Shown here: piece by piece, positions 30,722 to 41,348 of the stretch
How the letters are laid out: every line of letters starts with the position of its first letter
How positions within the stretch are numbered: the stretch's first letter is position 1
Assembly (NCBI GenBank): GCA_964019425.1
Contig: OZ025860.1
Coordinates: 516,454 to 580,453, forward strand
DNA length: 64,000 bases
Direction of reading: 5' to 3'
Source of the DNA: Flectonema sp. DT1601
Taxonomy: Eukaryota; Euglenozoa; Diplonemea; Diplonemida; Diplonemidae
Position numbers and translations under genes: made by a program
The notes under the pieces: model-generated
Databases searched by the model: none
What the model saw: the letters and a program-made list of their open reading frames with translations, nothing else
What the model was told of the DNA's origin: nothing

Positions 30722-31735
30722 ATGGAATGGCGAGGTCGGAGAAACACGGAAGTCTCAGAATGGTTGGCAGACAACAACTTGATTGGAATAGCTGAGGCTG
30801 TTCAACTCGCTGGTTACGAAGATATGATTGATTTCAGATCGATGGTTGTCCGCAATGGAGAGGAGTTTAATGAAATTGTATTCGCACCTGGTCACAGAGC
30901 TAAGATAAAACGACTACTAGATCTTCACATCGAGTCCTTACAGGTATCTATATCACCTGTGAGGACTCGATCTCCAATTAGAAGTATCCAAGAGAGTGAA
31001 TTCGATTTATCACCAACACCTCATCTACCATCACCTATGAGATCACAAGTAATGCATGAGGCGAGGTTAAGAAGAATGTCTCATCCGATTTCACCGCCAG
31101 CAGCAGCAGCATTTCAAAGCGTTCGTCGACCAGAAGTGATGAACCACACGAAAGATATCAACAGCGTCTTCAACAGTAGAAGTCCTGTGACTCCTGTGAG
31201 CAGACCTGTACCTCAACGTCAGTCACCTTCATCAGCTAGAAGTAATCGAGTGACTTCACCTTTAAGTTTAAATGGTAGAGCTGATGAGTTGAATCTCGAG
31301 GAGTATGCAGTTACCGCAGTTCGAGGTCGATCTCGAGCATCTGCAAGCAGCCCTTTAAAGAGTGCTGTAGCAGCATCTACAGTTAAAAGAAGAGAGTTGT
31401 CTGTTAGAAAGTGGGAAGACTCGCCAACAAATTTGAAATCCGTTTTATTTAAAGGATTTCCCGTCAGCAAGGATTCGTCTTCTGAGGAAGTTATATTTTC
31501 ACTTGCTGAGACTGTTTCTAATGTCGTTCCGGCGTCTTTCTCAATCGGAAAGGAGACTTTTCCAACCAGCGCTCTTCAGAACGTTCTTCTTATTCCTCAT
31601 CGCAGTCAGATGATGTTATTTATTTCATCAATTGAACGGCCGATCTCTCTTCAAATTATTAACAAAAAAGATTACGATGCGGCTGCTGCTGGTATTCCAT
31701 TTTTATCAGCGGCTGGAAGGCCTTCGTTTTTGTAA
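30722..31735 (+). CDS. SAM-like domain protein
   Basis: 337 residues from the Met at 30722. The frame is open upstream to an ATG at 30617, but that part is T-rich and crossed by an acceptor-like site. Residues 1-75 look like a SAM domain (VSEWLADNNLIGIAEAVQLAGYEDMIDF, the W-L-x-x-x-x-L pattern, then a helix ending in KRLLDLHIESLQ), usually a protein-protein interaction or oligomerisation unit. The middle is Ser/Pro/Arg-rich and disordered with many SP sites. The C-terminus (about 235-330) is a small folded segment I do not recognise. The stop codon sits inside a consensus donor GTAAGT. Splicing to the acceptor ending at 31848 would replace the last Leu and add ten residues, ending at 31876; both ends are possible. 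Confidence 0.65.
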   Translation: MEWRGRRNTEVSEWLADNNLIGIAEAVQLAGYEDMIDFRSMVVRNGEEFNEIVFAPGHRAKIKRLLDLHIESLQVSISPVRTRSPIRSIQESEFDLSPTPHLPSPMRSQVMHEARLRRMSHPISPPAAAAFQSVRRPEVMNHTKDINSVFNSRSPVTPVSRPVPQRQSPSSARSNRVTSPLSLNGRADELNLEEYAVTAVRGRSRASASSPLKSAVAASTVKRRELSVRKWEDSPTNLKSVLFKGFPVSKDSSSEEVIFSLAETVSNVVPASFSIGKETFPTSALQNVLLIPHRSQMMLFISSIERPISLQIINKKDYDAAAAGIPFLSAAGRPSFL

Positions 31736-32034
31736 GTTTTCTGACATCGGGTGACTTTTTTTTTTTTTTTTCCTCACACTTGTCTGCTGTTGGAATTAAA
31801 TATAAAAATACCTATTCTTGTACTTTTAATTGTCTTTTTTTTTTGTAGAAATTATTTAATAGCACTTGTTTTGTAATTTGTATCTCTCTCTGTTTTTTTT
31901 TTTTTTTTTTTTGTTTTTCAATCTAATTTGATAAATTGAATGACGTTTACTAACAAAACTAACGAACTAAAGTTATTATTGTGTTTGTATTTGTTTAATA
32001 GAACCCATTCCTCGCCTTATTAATATGTGAATAG
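31736..32034. other. Short T-rich spacer or terminal intron of the upstream gene
   Basis: T-runs near 31760 and 31890; possible acceptor TTTTTTGTAG at 31848 and another TTTAATAG near 32000 ahead of the phosphatase gene. No separate gene. Confidence 0.5.
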
Positions 32035-33667
32035 ATGGGCTGTGGCTTCTCCAACCAGAACGACATTTCATTTGCAGGTGACGATTTGAGACCACCTCCT
32101 CCAATGAAGAGTATTTCAGTGGGAATGGTTGAAAAGGAAAAGGATGTGGCGATTCAGAGAGAGAGGAAGTCATCGAGTGCGAGTAGGGAACATGAGATCG
32201 AGACATACACACCGCGGGTATCAAATCAAACTTCTCGCGATCCGTTAAAACTTAGCCTACCTGCGGCTGAATCAACGACTTCGGGTGGAATTGAATTTCA
32301 AGAATCGGTCTGCTCAGACTCAAACACTGAAAGTAGTGTTGGAACTCCTCGTTTGTCAATTCAAAAACGAACTTTACCTCAGCGAGTTGATTTGGACGAT
32401 GATGACTTAAATGCTATCTTAGAAGAAGCGATTACCTTTCGGTCTTCTTATGTTGAACTTAACCACCACGAGTTGGAAGTGTTCCCGGAGTTGTTATATC
32501 AAACAGTTGATTGGCTTCAGGCATTGTGTGCTAGTCATAATAACTTATCATCAGTTCCGTCTTCGATTGGAAATTACAATCATTTATCGAAATTATCGCT
32601 TTCACATAACAATTTGTCGAGTCTTCCTTTAGAAATTGGATGTTTGGGAAGTTTAGCCCAGTTGGATGTTTCTTACAATAAATTATCATCTCTGCCTTCG
32701 ACGTTTTCTAAATTGCAATCTCTTCGAATTTGTAATTTTGATTTTAATAAGTTCGTTGAGTTCCCAACCACCGTATTGGACATCAAGGTGTGATATTTAC
32801 TTCACACAATTTATTAAAGGTGATCCTGACATGATAAAACAAACAAACAAACAAACAAACACAACAGGGAATCGAGAAGTTATTCATTACTGAGAATCAT
32901 GATTTATCATCACTCCCGACATTGGAATCTATGCAGTTTGCTGATAGAGTTGTCGTATGTTTATTTTCCCTTTTTCCCTTTTTTTTTTTTTTTTTTTTCT
33001 ATTCACATGACACATAACATCCATCCAACACACACAGATCACAATGGATAACGTACCAAGTCTTAAGAAATGTTTCACTGAGACGTACGAAGGTACCCTC
33101 CAAACTGGTAGAGTGGAGTGGAACAATATTTATCCCGACAAGGTACTTGACTATTTATATATAGGTTCGTTAAGAAGTGCTCAAACACCAAAAGTATACG
33201 ACGTACTTAACATCGGATACGTCGTTACTTGTGGTCGGAATATGCAAATCAACCACGAAGGCGTTAAACGATTGGAACTCGCTGTGGAGGACGTCGAAGA
33301 GCAGTCTCTGAACCCGTACTTTGAACAGCTGTGTGAGTTTATTGAAGTAAATAAGGATTCCTCGTCTATTCTGGTTCATTGTTTTGCAGGTTTGAGCAGA
33401 TCAGCAACGATGATACTTTCGTATTTGATGAAAAGAAAAAACATGAGACTCGATGAATCAATGAAATACCTCGTCAATATCAGACCAAATATCCATCCAA
33501 ACACTGCATTCATGAAAGAACTAATCCGTTATGATAAAGAATTGTTTGGCAGTGATGCTCGTCCACTTGACTACACCTTGATAGGACACGAGAGGACTCT
33601 TCGCAGGCTCATGATGGCTAGCGGTAATAAAGAAGACCCGGTTGGTAATTCAACGTCACCTCCATAA
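32035..33667 (+). CDS. LRR-dual-specificity phosphatase, three exons
   Basis: Exons 32035-32787, 32868-32954 and 33038-33667 join in phase 0 to 489 residues. The start MGCGFSN is a classic N-myristoylation context with a nearby Cys for palmitoylation, suggesting membrane anchoring. Residues of about 30-130 are disordered and Ser-rich. LRRs of the typical 23-residue kind fill about 145-270 (LSKLSLSHNNLSSLP, LAQLDVSYNKLSSLP) and run across both introns. The phosphatase domain is at about 300-440 with the signature HCFAGLSRSAT; the nucleophile is Cys395, and the general-acid Asp is in AVEDVEEQ. It dephosphorylates Tyr/Thr, typically of MAP kinases. LRR-DSP fusions are known from kinetoplastids and amoebae. 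Intron 1 carries an AAAC repeat next to its acceptor. Confidence 0.9.
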
Positions 33668-33724
33668 TTTCAACATCGGAGAGTGTTTTTGAAACCATCC
33701 GTCTGGTCTCTACGTCTGAACGTG

Positions 33725-33905
33725 TCAGAGAATCCGTACTCTGAATTGAGGTAAATAAAGAATCCTCGTCTATTCTGGTTCATTGTTTTACTGGTTTGAG
33801 CAGATCAGCAACGATGATATTTTTGTGATGCTCGTCGGTTGGTAGTAATAAATAATACCCGGGGTGGTGGGTTATTCATCGTCACCTTCGTAGTTTCAAC
33901 ATGTT
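33725..33905 (+). pseudogene. Decayed partial copy of the phosphatase domain
   Basis: About 85 bases starting ATTGAGGTAAATAAAGAATC copy 33340-33420 of the upstream gene, including CATTGTTTTACTGGTTTGAG of the active-site loop. They are followed by a scrambled copy of the last 60 coding bases (AATAATACCCGGGGTGG...CACCTTCGTAGTTTCAAC). The middle is deleted and the frame is broken, so no product is expected. It is a tandem partial duplication of roughly 400-base period. Confidence 0.85.
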
Positions 33906-36305
33906 GGAAGGAGAGAGCCTGCAGCTTTTTTTTTAATGTAGTCCTCACCCTCCTCATCTCCCATGTTCCTCCTTTCCGTTATTTCATTCAATTATGAAGA
34001 GATCAGCTGCTCTTTTCCTAATGCTCGGTATCTTGTTGTGTGTGTTGTGTTCGTCACGTTGTACTGTGGCCACGTTGCTTTCCTTTATTCTGTCATCCGA
34101 GAGTATTCTCTTGCCTCTGTTTGTTTATTTTATACCCCCCTTTTGGTTTTCACACCGAACAAACGTCAAAAGAAAATTTAAAAAAAAAAGACACTAATAT
34201 TGCAAGAAAAAGAGAGAAATGGAAAAAAAAAAAAAAAAAAAAAAAACAATCTCTTTCCTGCAATATTTTAAAAAATTTCTTTTTTTTAAATATTTTCGTT
34301 TATGTTTCTTTTTTTTTTTTTTTTTTTTGCATATTTTCAACGTGACTGACGCTCGCAGCCGAGAGATTTAAAAAAACGGCGTTCACAAGAGAAAAGGACG
34401 ACAAGCAAACAAAATTCAGTGTCGACAGAGCGAGAACAGAGGGGGAGAGCCCCTCTGTATAATTTTAGTTACCCTCCTGGTCTCCTCGACTCATGTGTGG
34501 AATGTCAAAAGTAAATTTCTACATTGGACTCGTGGGCGTGTCCTTTCCTTCCACATGAAAATATAAAGGGATTTTCCCTTTCTTTTTTTTCCTTCTTTCA
34601 TTCTTTTTTTTTGGTTCAAATTAAAAAAAAAAAAAAAAAGTTGAGCGTCACCGTAATTTCATTGCAATCTATATTATGATGTGCAACGAGGTTGTGTTTT
34701 TGTAATTCAATCGACCCCCTTTTTGGTTGACTGATAATCACAATCAGGTTGGTGCTTTACTTAGTAATTTAGAGGTAGGAATAGCAGTCTTGGTTGGTGT
34801 GGCTTTCCTTCTCCATCCTTTTTTTTGAAGAAAAAATAATAGATGATGGCTGACTTAAAACAATCGTTGAGCAAATGATTCCGCTTGTGCGAACTGTAGT
34901 CTGTTCAGAACTGAAAAACCGGAATTTCTGTTCTGTAAAAAAAAAAAACACAGTTTGTTTTTTTTTCTTTATAAATAATTTTATAAATATTTCCTTTTTT
35001 TTTTTTTTTTTTTTTATTATTCTTCTGTTTGTTGTTAAGATTATTGATTAAGTCTTCTGTGATCGAAAAAAAAAAAATATCAAATCCACGAATGACGGGT
35101 ACCTCGCGAGCTTCTCCTGAATCTCGACTTCCAAGTCTCTTCAAAGAAGAGACTTGTTATTAATTATTCAGACACCGCAACACAAATAATCGAGGGAGGT
35201 AAATATTTTTTTAAGATCCATCTCGAAGACATGTTTTTTTTTAACGGGCGAAAAGGGAATTGTGGCAGCGTAACGTTAGCACCCTTTCCTTTGGGCTTGT
35301 TTCCGTTTGCGCACAACTGAGGTGCCGATTTTTCTTTTTTCTTTTTTTTTTTTTTTCGTCACTGAGTTTTGTCACTCTCCTCTACTAAGGGCCGAAGCTA
35401 AGCTTAAAAAAACCAAAAAAAAATGAAAAAAAAAAAAAACACAATCTCCGCGATTGGGGTCCTCTGCTGGTGAGAGTTGGCAACCATCAGTTTTGGACTT
35501 TGGTAATGATAAAATATCAGACAAGAACAGTCCCCATTGAAACCTAATAGACTCAGGCTTGCTAACTGAGGGTGATAGGGATCACTATGTGAATAGAGTG
35601 ACCGACTTAATATCAAAAGAGAGGTAAAGAGGTAACGCTGTATCTTTAACGGTCGTTATGATACGATACGGTTATATTTTTAATAAAAAAAATCAAACAA
35701 TTAACCTTCCCCACTGCATAGCAAAAAACCGCGTGAGCAACCCCCGCGTTCACACCCATTTAAAGTTTGAGAATAGGTCGAGGGCTTCACAGATGAATCG
35801 AAAAAAAAAAAATGAGACTGGTTTTTTCTCTTTTTTTTCCACACTTTTTTATTGTCTTAGTTCGGTTCACATCTAATTTTGTTATTTCTCTTTTTTTTAG
35901 AACAACAGTTCTTTTTCTTTTTAAAAAAGACACTCGAGAATACTGAGCACAAAATTATCTTTTTTTTTTATAAACGTGCGTGAAAAATAAATAAAAAAAG
36001 GAAAGTTCTCACCAACTCTTGTAGCTGCTGCATAGTCAACGATCTTTTAGGTTGTTGATATTTTTATTGTACGAAATACGAAAAAAGAAAGAACGAAAAA
36101 AAAAAAAAAAAAAAAAAAAACCTACTACACATTTTTTGATGTAGTAGATAGGTAGGTAGGTGGGTGGGAGAGAGGGCTAACTTGTTTCATTCGAAAAAAT
36201 CTTACGGTCAAAAGATGTCTGCGTTTCTTACTTTTGGTGTGAATACCAAAAATACCTTGTGTACCCTTGTTTTTTTTTTATAAATTTTATTTTTTTCCAA
36301 TACTG

Positions 36306-36341
<36 letters not shown>

Positions 36342-36354
36342 CAGATAGTTTCGT

Positions 36355-36450
36355 CTTACACAACCTGGGAGATCCCCGAAGAGCTACGTCGGTTCTCTTT
36401 GAGCGTCTGCCTAACTGGTATTTGGTGGCCTGAGAAAGGCAAATGCGATG
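36355..36450. repeat. Dispersed repeat family B, copy 2
   Basis: Partner of 18190-18290: same ordered blocks GAAGAGCTACGTCGGTTCTC, TTTGAGCGTCTGCC and GGTGGCCTGA. It directly follows a 40-base T-run ending in CAG. The block is followed by a hairpin-like GTAAGAAACCAA/TTGGTCTCTCTTAC pair at about 36453-36490. Confidence 0.5.
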
Positions 36451-36752
36451 AAGTAAGAAACCAACCAAGCATTTGATTGGTCTCTCTTACGATATATTGA
36501 TTTGATTATTTATATTGTGATAACTAACTACTAAAAACTCACTAAGATCATCTCTGCTTTGTGTGTGTCGGGAGGGAGAAGGAGGACATTGATTTATCTC
36601 ACTCGAGGCTGTCTGATGATAGTCTTAAAAATTTATTATTATTATCTTTTTCTTCTTTTTTTTACGACTGAACTGTTCTGTTCAACTGTGTAATCATGAC
36701 TTACAATTGTTATATCAATATTTCACTTTTTTTTTTTTTTTTTTTTTTTTTG

Positions 36753-36793
<41 letters not shown>

Positions 36794-36891
36794 TGTCATT
36801 TATTTCGAGTATTCTAATTGGTTAATTTTGATAGTTTTCTAAGGTTGCGCGTGAAAACAATAAAATTATGCAATAACGACCACTTGCACAT

Positions 36892-36925
<34 letters not shown>

Positions 36926-37519
36926 CCCTCTATTTTTTTTCTCCACTTAATCAAAAAAGAAAAAAACGACCAATTTATTAATTTTCTTTTTTCTCAGATT
37001 TCTTCTTCCTTAAAAAAAAGAAGTGGAAAAAAAAACAAAAAAAAAAAAAAAAAACAGAGCAACCACCACAACGTCATTTGTGGGTCATTATTACAGTTAG
37101 TTCTCAACAACAAAAAAAAAAAAAAAAAAAAGAGAAACTTTACCAAAACTTTGCGGAATGCCACATTGCAAAAATAACTGTCCAACTGGGCTTTTAACTT
37201 CACACGACTTACGACAATACAGAAAAAGTAAAGTGATGCCGAAAATATTCCAAAAAAAATGCAATACTTCAAAAAAAAAAAAAAAAGACAAGTCGGAGAT
37301 GTTTTTAAAACTTGCGAATACTCTTCGGAAGACTACTCGTTGATTTGATACGAGTCTCGGAAGTTCCGAGAGTTTATGTCCCGGAGGGTTCGAGATTTGC
37401 GCAAACACCATTCTGAATTTTTTCCGTTTTTTTTTTTTTTTTTTTTTTCCCCTCCTTCAATTTCAAGAAATAAAATAAAAAGATGATGCTAATACTGATT
37501 TAAGTAATTTCATTGATGA

Positions 37520-37760
37520 GCAGGACCAGGACCGATAACCGAACAGTACCCTTACTTTTGTTTCTGAAGAGGACTGGGTAAATTCCGAAGAATTTTTTTT
37601 TTTTTTGTTATTAATTTTTTATCCTGAAAAAAAAAAAAAAAAAAACCAATTATTTTTGTTTGATGTCCTTTCCGATTTTTATTGATTTTTATTATTTTAA
37701 TTATTAGCGACACTGTAGACAAACACTAACTACAAAGTTTTGTGTGAAGTCCAGATGACT
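37520..37760. repeat. Dispersed repeat family A, copy 2
   Basis: Best-preserved copy: CTGAAGAGGACTGGGTAAA, a T/A-run, TTATTTTTGTTTGATGTCC, then GCGACACTGTAGACAAACAC and GTGTGAAGTCCAGATGACT. The latter three blocks recur at 42386-42470 as CATTATTTGTTTGATGTCC, GTGACACTGTTGACAGACAC and GTTGTGGTCCAGATAGCT. Confidence 0.65.
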
Positions 37761-38000
37761 TTAATAAAAAAAAATAGGAGGAGATGATCAAAACACGTTT
37801 TTTTTTTTTTTTTTTTTAAAAAATAATAAAAAACAGTGCCTTGGTTACCAGAAATGTTATTGATTAATTGAAATGTCTAAAAACCTTTCATTTCTACAGG
37901 TTGTCAATCTATTTGTGAACAAGTTCAATTCCCTCTCTCAGCGTGAGATCTGGTTAATCACTGCAGTTATCTCCTCTCCTCAGTTAATTACTATAAACAC

Positions 38001-39968
38001 ATGGGAGACATACCTGGTAACGTATCAATGGTCTGTGATGTGTCGCAGTTCATGAGCGACATGTGTTTAGAAACTATTGATGGCACGGCTGGTGGGGTTG
38101 TGTTGGAAATAGTTTTATTTTTTTGGTGTTTTCTGGCGTTGGCGATGGTATGCGACGACTACCTCGTAGCGAGTTTAGAAACGCTGTGTAAGAGATGGGG
38201 GATCAGAGAAGACATTGCAGGTTGTACTTTTATGGCGTTCGGTTCTGCAGCACCAGAGATCATCGTCAACGCGGTGGCTACGATAAAAGCATCTGAAGAA
38301 TCAACTGATTTGGGAATAGCTGCCATCATCGGTTCAGGAATGATTGCTTTCATGTTAATCCCTGGATTCTGTGGTATCTTTGGAGGACATCCAACTCCAC
38401 TCGTCCTCAAGCGTCGTCCTTTGGCCAGAGACGTAGCCGCGTATTCCATTGGTCTGATTGAATTGTGTGTGTTCTTTCACGATGGCTACGTTCATGCGGG
38501 TGAAGCAGCTGTGATGCTCGTGACTTACGTCGTTTATATTATAGTGGTTGTGATGTCACCGCGAGTTAGAAAATATTTTAGGAAACAAGATGAATTTGAA
38601 ACTCCATTGTTACTCGAAGAAGAGTCGTTTTCACCACCGACATTGAAAGACGTTGTTTTCAGAGAGAAGTACGGAGAAGAAGTCGTATTTCCTACGAAGG
38701 ATCACTTGGTGTTGGTAAATAACATTCCAAAAGGTTCAGCTACTGACGGTGTTGTATTCAGACTTGGGATTCATTACACAATAGCACTTCTAAATGATAG
38801 TCTTGACACAGTTATCCAACTTGAAGATAAAGGAAGTGAGAGGATAGTTTCTAAATTAGTAAACCTTTTCGACAACAGAAACATTCCTTACCAACAAGAA
38901 TGGCTCATCGGGTCATCAGTATCAGCTTGGTTCCATACTGGGTTTTTCAGTGGAACAATAGTTGAAAGGAACTGCAGCAGTGATACCTACACAGTTAAAT
39001 GGGACAGTGATGGCTCTCTAACGGATAATCTTCCTTTTGCTGATCTCCGTCCGAAAGACGCAGACTGTTCGCATACGGAAGCAGTAGACACTCTTGAGGA
39101 AAGTTTTTATAAACGAGTCACGGTTTTGGATTCGGCATTGGAAATGGGAGCGTTGTCAAGAATGTCTTATAATGAAGCTATTTCAAATTTAAAAACAAAA
39201 ATGAAACCGTCATCTCCCATCCGACTTCGAAACGTCAATGCCAATGAGGACGACGAGTCCTCTCTTATTAGTTGCGAAAGCTCAAATTTCTCTGTCACTG
39301 GTTGGCGTAGAAGATGGTGGAGAGATGATCACCAGGACCCATCACCTACTCCTGTTTATTTAATGCCGTTCATGCCGTTTGTTTATTTTTGGAAATATGT
39401 TTTCAAATACACGATTCCGATGTATGATCATCCAGAAGAACAAGAAACAGGTGCTGAGAATAGTTTTATGGAAAAGATCTACCCGTTGACATTCATACTT
39501 TCATTCATATGGGTGGCAGTCTTTAGTTTTATCATCAGCAACGTTGCTACGAGGTGGGCGGATTTAAGTGGATTGGGAAGTGGGTTTATGGGACTGCTAA
39601 TGATCTCAGTCGGAGCAGAGATTCCTGACTGCATTCAATCAGTTACTGTAGCAAAGAGAGGTTATGGGTCGATGGCTGTCTCGAACGCCATTGGTTCTCA
39701 AAACGTTAACGTCTTCATCGGTCTTGGCCTCCCCTGGCTTATCTCCAACATCGCATCTAATACTCCAGTCAGAGTCCACAGTCCTGATGCTTTACAGGCA
39801 GCTGCTTTTTTTCAATGCGGTGGAGTCGCATTGAACCTAATCATGACTCTCGGTGTCGCTGTTGTTCTTCGTAAGAACAAAGCATCCCTTGGCAGGAATA
39901 AGGGTTACTGCTTAGCTGCGGCATACTTTTGTGTTGTCAGTTGCTATGCTATCTACACTCAAGTGTAA
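38001..39968 (+). CDS. K+-dependent Na+/Ca2+ exchanger (NCKX/SLC24 family) with Tudor-like loop insert
   Basis: 655 residues. The two inverted alpha repeats of Ca2+/cation antiporters are plain: alpha-1 at about 70-115 (EDIAGCTFMAFGSAAPE) and alpha-2 at about 530-575 (ISVGAEIPDCIQS, AVSNAIGSQNVNVFIGLG). The acidic residues that bind cations in NCKX (Glu in 'SAAPE', Asp in 'IPD') are kept. CDDYLVASLE is the family's typical entry to helix 2. The product exchanges Na+ for Ca2+ and K+ across a plasma or endomembrane. The large cytosolic loop (about 195-460) includes, near 303-355, GSSVSAWFHTGFFSGTIVE and YTVKWDSDGSLTDNLPFADLRP, a five-strand Tudor/SH3-like pattern not usual for this family. No signal peptide at this start; two acceptor-like sites upstream allow an additional first exon. 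Confidence 0.9.
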   Translation: MGDIPGNVSMVCDVSQFMSDMCLETIDGTAGGVVLEIVLFFWCFLALAMVCDDYLVASLETLCKRWGIREDIAGCTFMAFGSAAPEIIVNAVATIKASEESTDLGIAAIIGSGMIAFMLIPGFCGIFGGHPTPLVLKRRPLARDVAAYSIGLIELCVFFHDGYVHAGEAAVMLVTYVVYIIVVVMSPRVRKYFRKQDEFETPLLLEEESFSPPTLKDVVFREKYGEEVVFPTKDHLVLVNNIPKGSATDGVVFRLGIHYTIALLNDSLDTVIQLEDKGSERIVSKLVNLFDNRNIPYQQEWLIGSSVSAWFHTGFFSGTIVERNCSSDTYTVKWDSDGSLTDNLPFADLRPKDADCSHTEAVDTLEESFYKRVTVLDSALEMGALSRMSYNEAISNLKTKMKPSSPIRLRNVNANEDDESSLISCESSNFSVTGWRRRWWRDDHQDPSPTPVYLMPFMPFVYFWKYVFKYTIPMYDHPEEQETGAENSFMEKIYPLTFILSFIWVAVFSFIISNVATRWADLSGLGSGFMGLLMISVGAEIPDCIQSVTVAKRGYGSMAVSNAIGSQNVNVFIGLGLPWLISNIASNTPVRVHSPDALQAAAFFQCGGVALNLIMTLGVAVVLRKNKASLGRNKGYCLAAAYFCVVSCYAIYTQV

Positions 39969-40849
39969 GTACCAATCGGAGTTGGAGAATCTCTTAATAA
40001 AAACTGTTCAAAGCTCTGTTGAAAATCAACAGCAATAGGAAATAATTCCTCTCTTGTTTTCACCCACTAGTCTTCTTACCTCAAAAGGTACGGAAAAAAA
40101 CGCAACTACCGAACAAACCTGAATGTGAATGTTAAAGCATGGAATAACATAGGAACGATTCTCTCGATCATTTGTGTTGCCCCTTTTGTGGTACTTTTTT
40201 AAACCTTCGGATTGCCTAACAATATTAATGCTTTGGGACGATATGGTGAGCCGTGTCATGTTCTATGGTCATGTTCTTTTCGTGGTATGTCGGCATTTGA
40301 TACAGGTAAATTATTTTTATGAATAGAAAAGAGATATTGTTTTTCTTTTTTTTCTTCAAATCTCTCCTCCATTAAGTTACTTCCCCCTCTGGCCATTTTT
40401 TTTTTTTTTTTTTTTTTGTTTATTTTGTTTCTCTGGGCAAAGGTGATAGCTGGGAATCTCTTATAAAAAACACAATCTCTGTGGGCTTTAACAATGCTAA
40501 CTTCCTGTTTCCCCTCTCGAAGATATATACGACTCTCTCTGGCCTCTTCGCCATCCTGAACTCGACTGAACTTCATTCTTGTGGTTATTTGCGGATCGTT
40601 ACTCGGGGGAGTTTTGTTGGTGATTCGTCACTTATGCGATCTCTTTTGTTTTTAATAAAAAAAGAAACATTAATCCGAACGTTTTTTTCGTAAACAGCTG
40701 AGGGGAAAAAAAAAAAAAAAGAAAATTACTGTAGTTTTATCTCTGATTCTTTTTTTTTTCTTTCTTCTTTTCTATTCTTTCCGTTTTGAAACGAGTTTTT
40801 CTTTAAAACCATAACTGTAATTGCTATACCATAACAATCCTTACAAGAT

Positions 40850-40885
40850 TGGGTCTACTTACGTTGCTGAACGACTCGTACTACT
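40850..40885. repeat. Short dispersed segment shared with 18000-18035
   Basis: GATTGGGTCTACTTACGTTG here against GATTAGGTCTACTTACATTG near 18003, both followed by CTG and a CTCGTA block. It lies directly beside the rRNA-like piece, so the rRNA scrap may have travelled inside a larger repeat. Confidence 0.5.
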
Positions 40886-40934
40886 CCGTATTTGCTGTCG
40901 ACGAGGGAGGTCTCTCTCCATCAGTAGGGTAAAG

Positions 40935-40976
<42 letters not shown>

Positions 40977-41095
40977 GTTAGTGGGTGAACAATCCAACCC
41001 TTAGACAATTCTACTTGTCTAGGTTAGGAAGAGCCGACATTGAAGGATCAAAAAAAACAACGTCGCATGTCATAAGTAACGTGGTAGATTTCTTT
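40886..41095 (-). rRNA. Degenerate fragment of cytosolic large-subunit rRNA
   Basis: Read on the minus strand, 41067 down to 40919 follows the conserved 3' third of eukaryotic LSU rRNA: GATCCTTCAATGTCGGCTC, GGATTGTTCACCCACTAACA, GGGAACGTGAGCTGGGTTTA and GACCGTCGTGAGACAGGTT, ending TACCCTACTGATGG. It is eukaryotic rather than bacterial in type. Past that point the universal sarcin-ricin loop AGTACGAGAGGA is broken after AGTACGAG, and upstream the match fades beyond 41070. This indicates a relic or isolated piece, not a full rDNA unit. A hairpin inside it differs from the usual sequence yet still pairs (TAGACAA/TTGTCTA). Confidence 0.78.
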
Positions 41096-41314
41096 GAATC
41101 AAAATCACTAAGAAGCAGTTCACAGTTTGCTCGGTGTAACTCGTTTGTTTGTTTGTTTGTTTTTGAGGGAGGAAGTTAAATCCCCCCCTATTCAAGTTGC
41201 TTTCCATTTAATATTAGTATCAAGTTATCCCCCGAATGTTTTTTTAGGAAACATTTCATAATAGTGTTCATAATTATAATATTATGAACAAGTTATTACT
41301 TTTCAGCGAATAGC

Positions 41315-41348
<34 letters not shown>

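Larger units (their letters stand above)
33906..38000. other. 4.1 kb gene-poor, homopolymer-rich region
   Basis: No gene supported on either strand. The stretch is packed with A- and T-runs of 15 to 40 bases (34220, 34310, 35000, 36090, 36310, 36730, 36900), a CT dinucleotide repeat at about 36757-36790 and a GTAG-type repeat near 36145. Small Lys- or Phe-rich open frames are translations of these runs. Two dispersed repeat copies are listed separately. Just before the exchanger gene there are two good acceptor-like sites, ATTTCTACAG near 37900 and CTCTCCTCAG near 37983. Confidence 0.6.

Noticed and set aside
33963-34345. Hydrophobic short frames after the phosphatase gene
   Set aside because: T-rich DNA gives Phe/Leu runs that mimic membrane segments; three frames overlap equally well.
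37158-37343. Basic 61-codon frame starting MPHCKNNCP
   Set aside because: Lies among A-runs, half of it is their translation, and no homologous pattern is seen.
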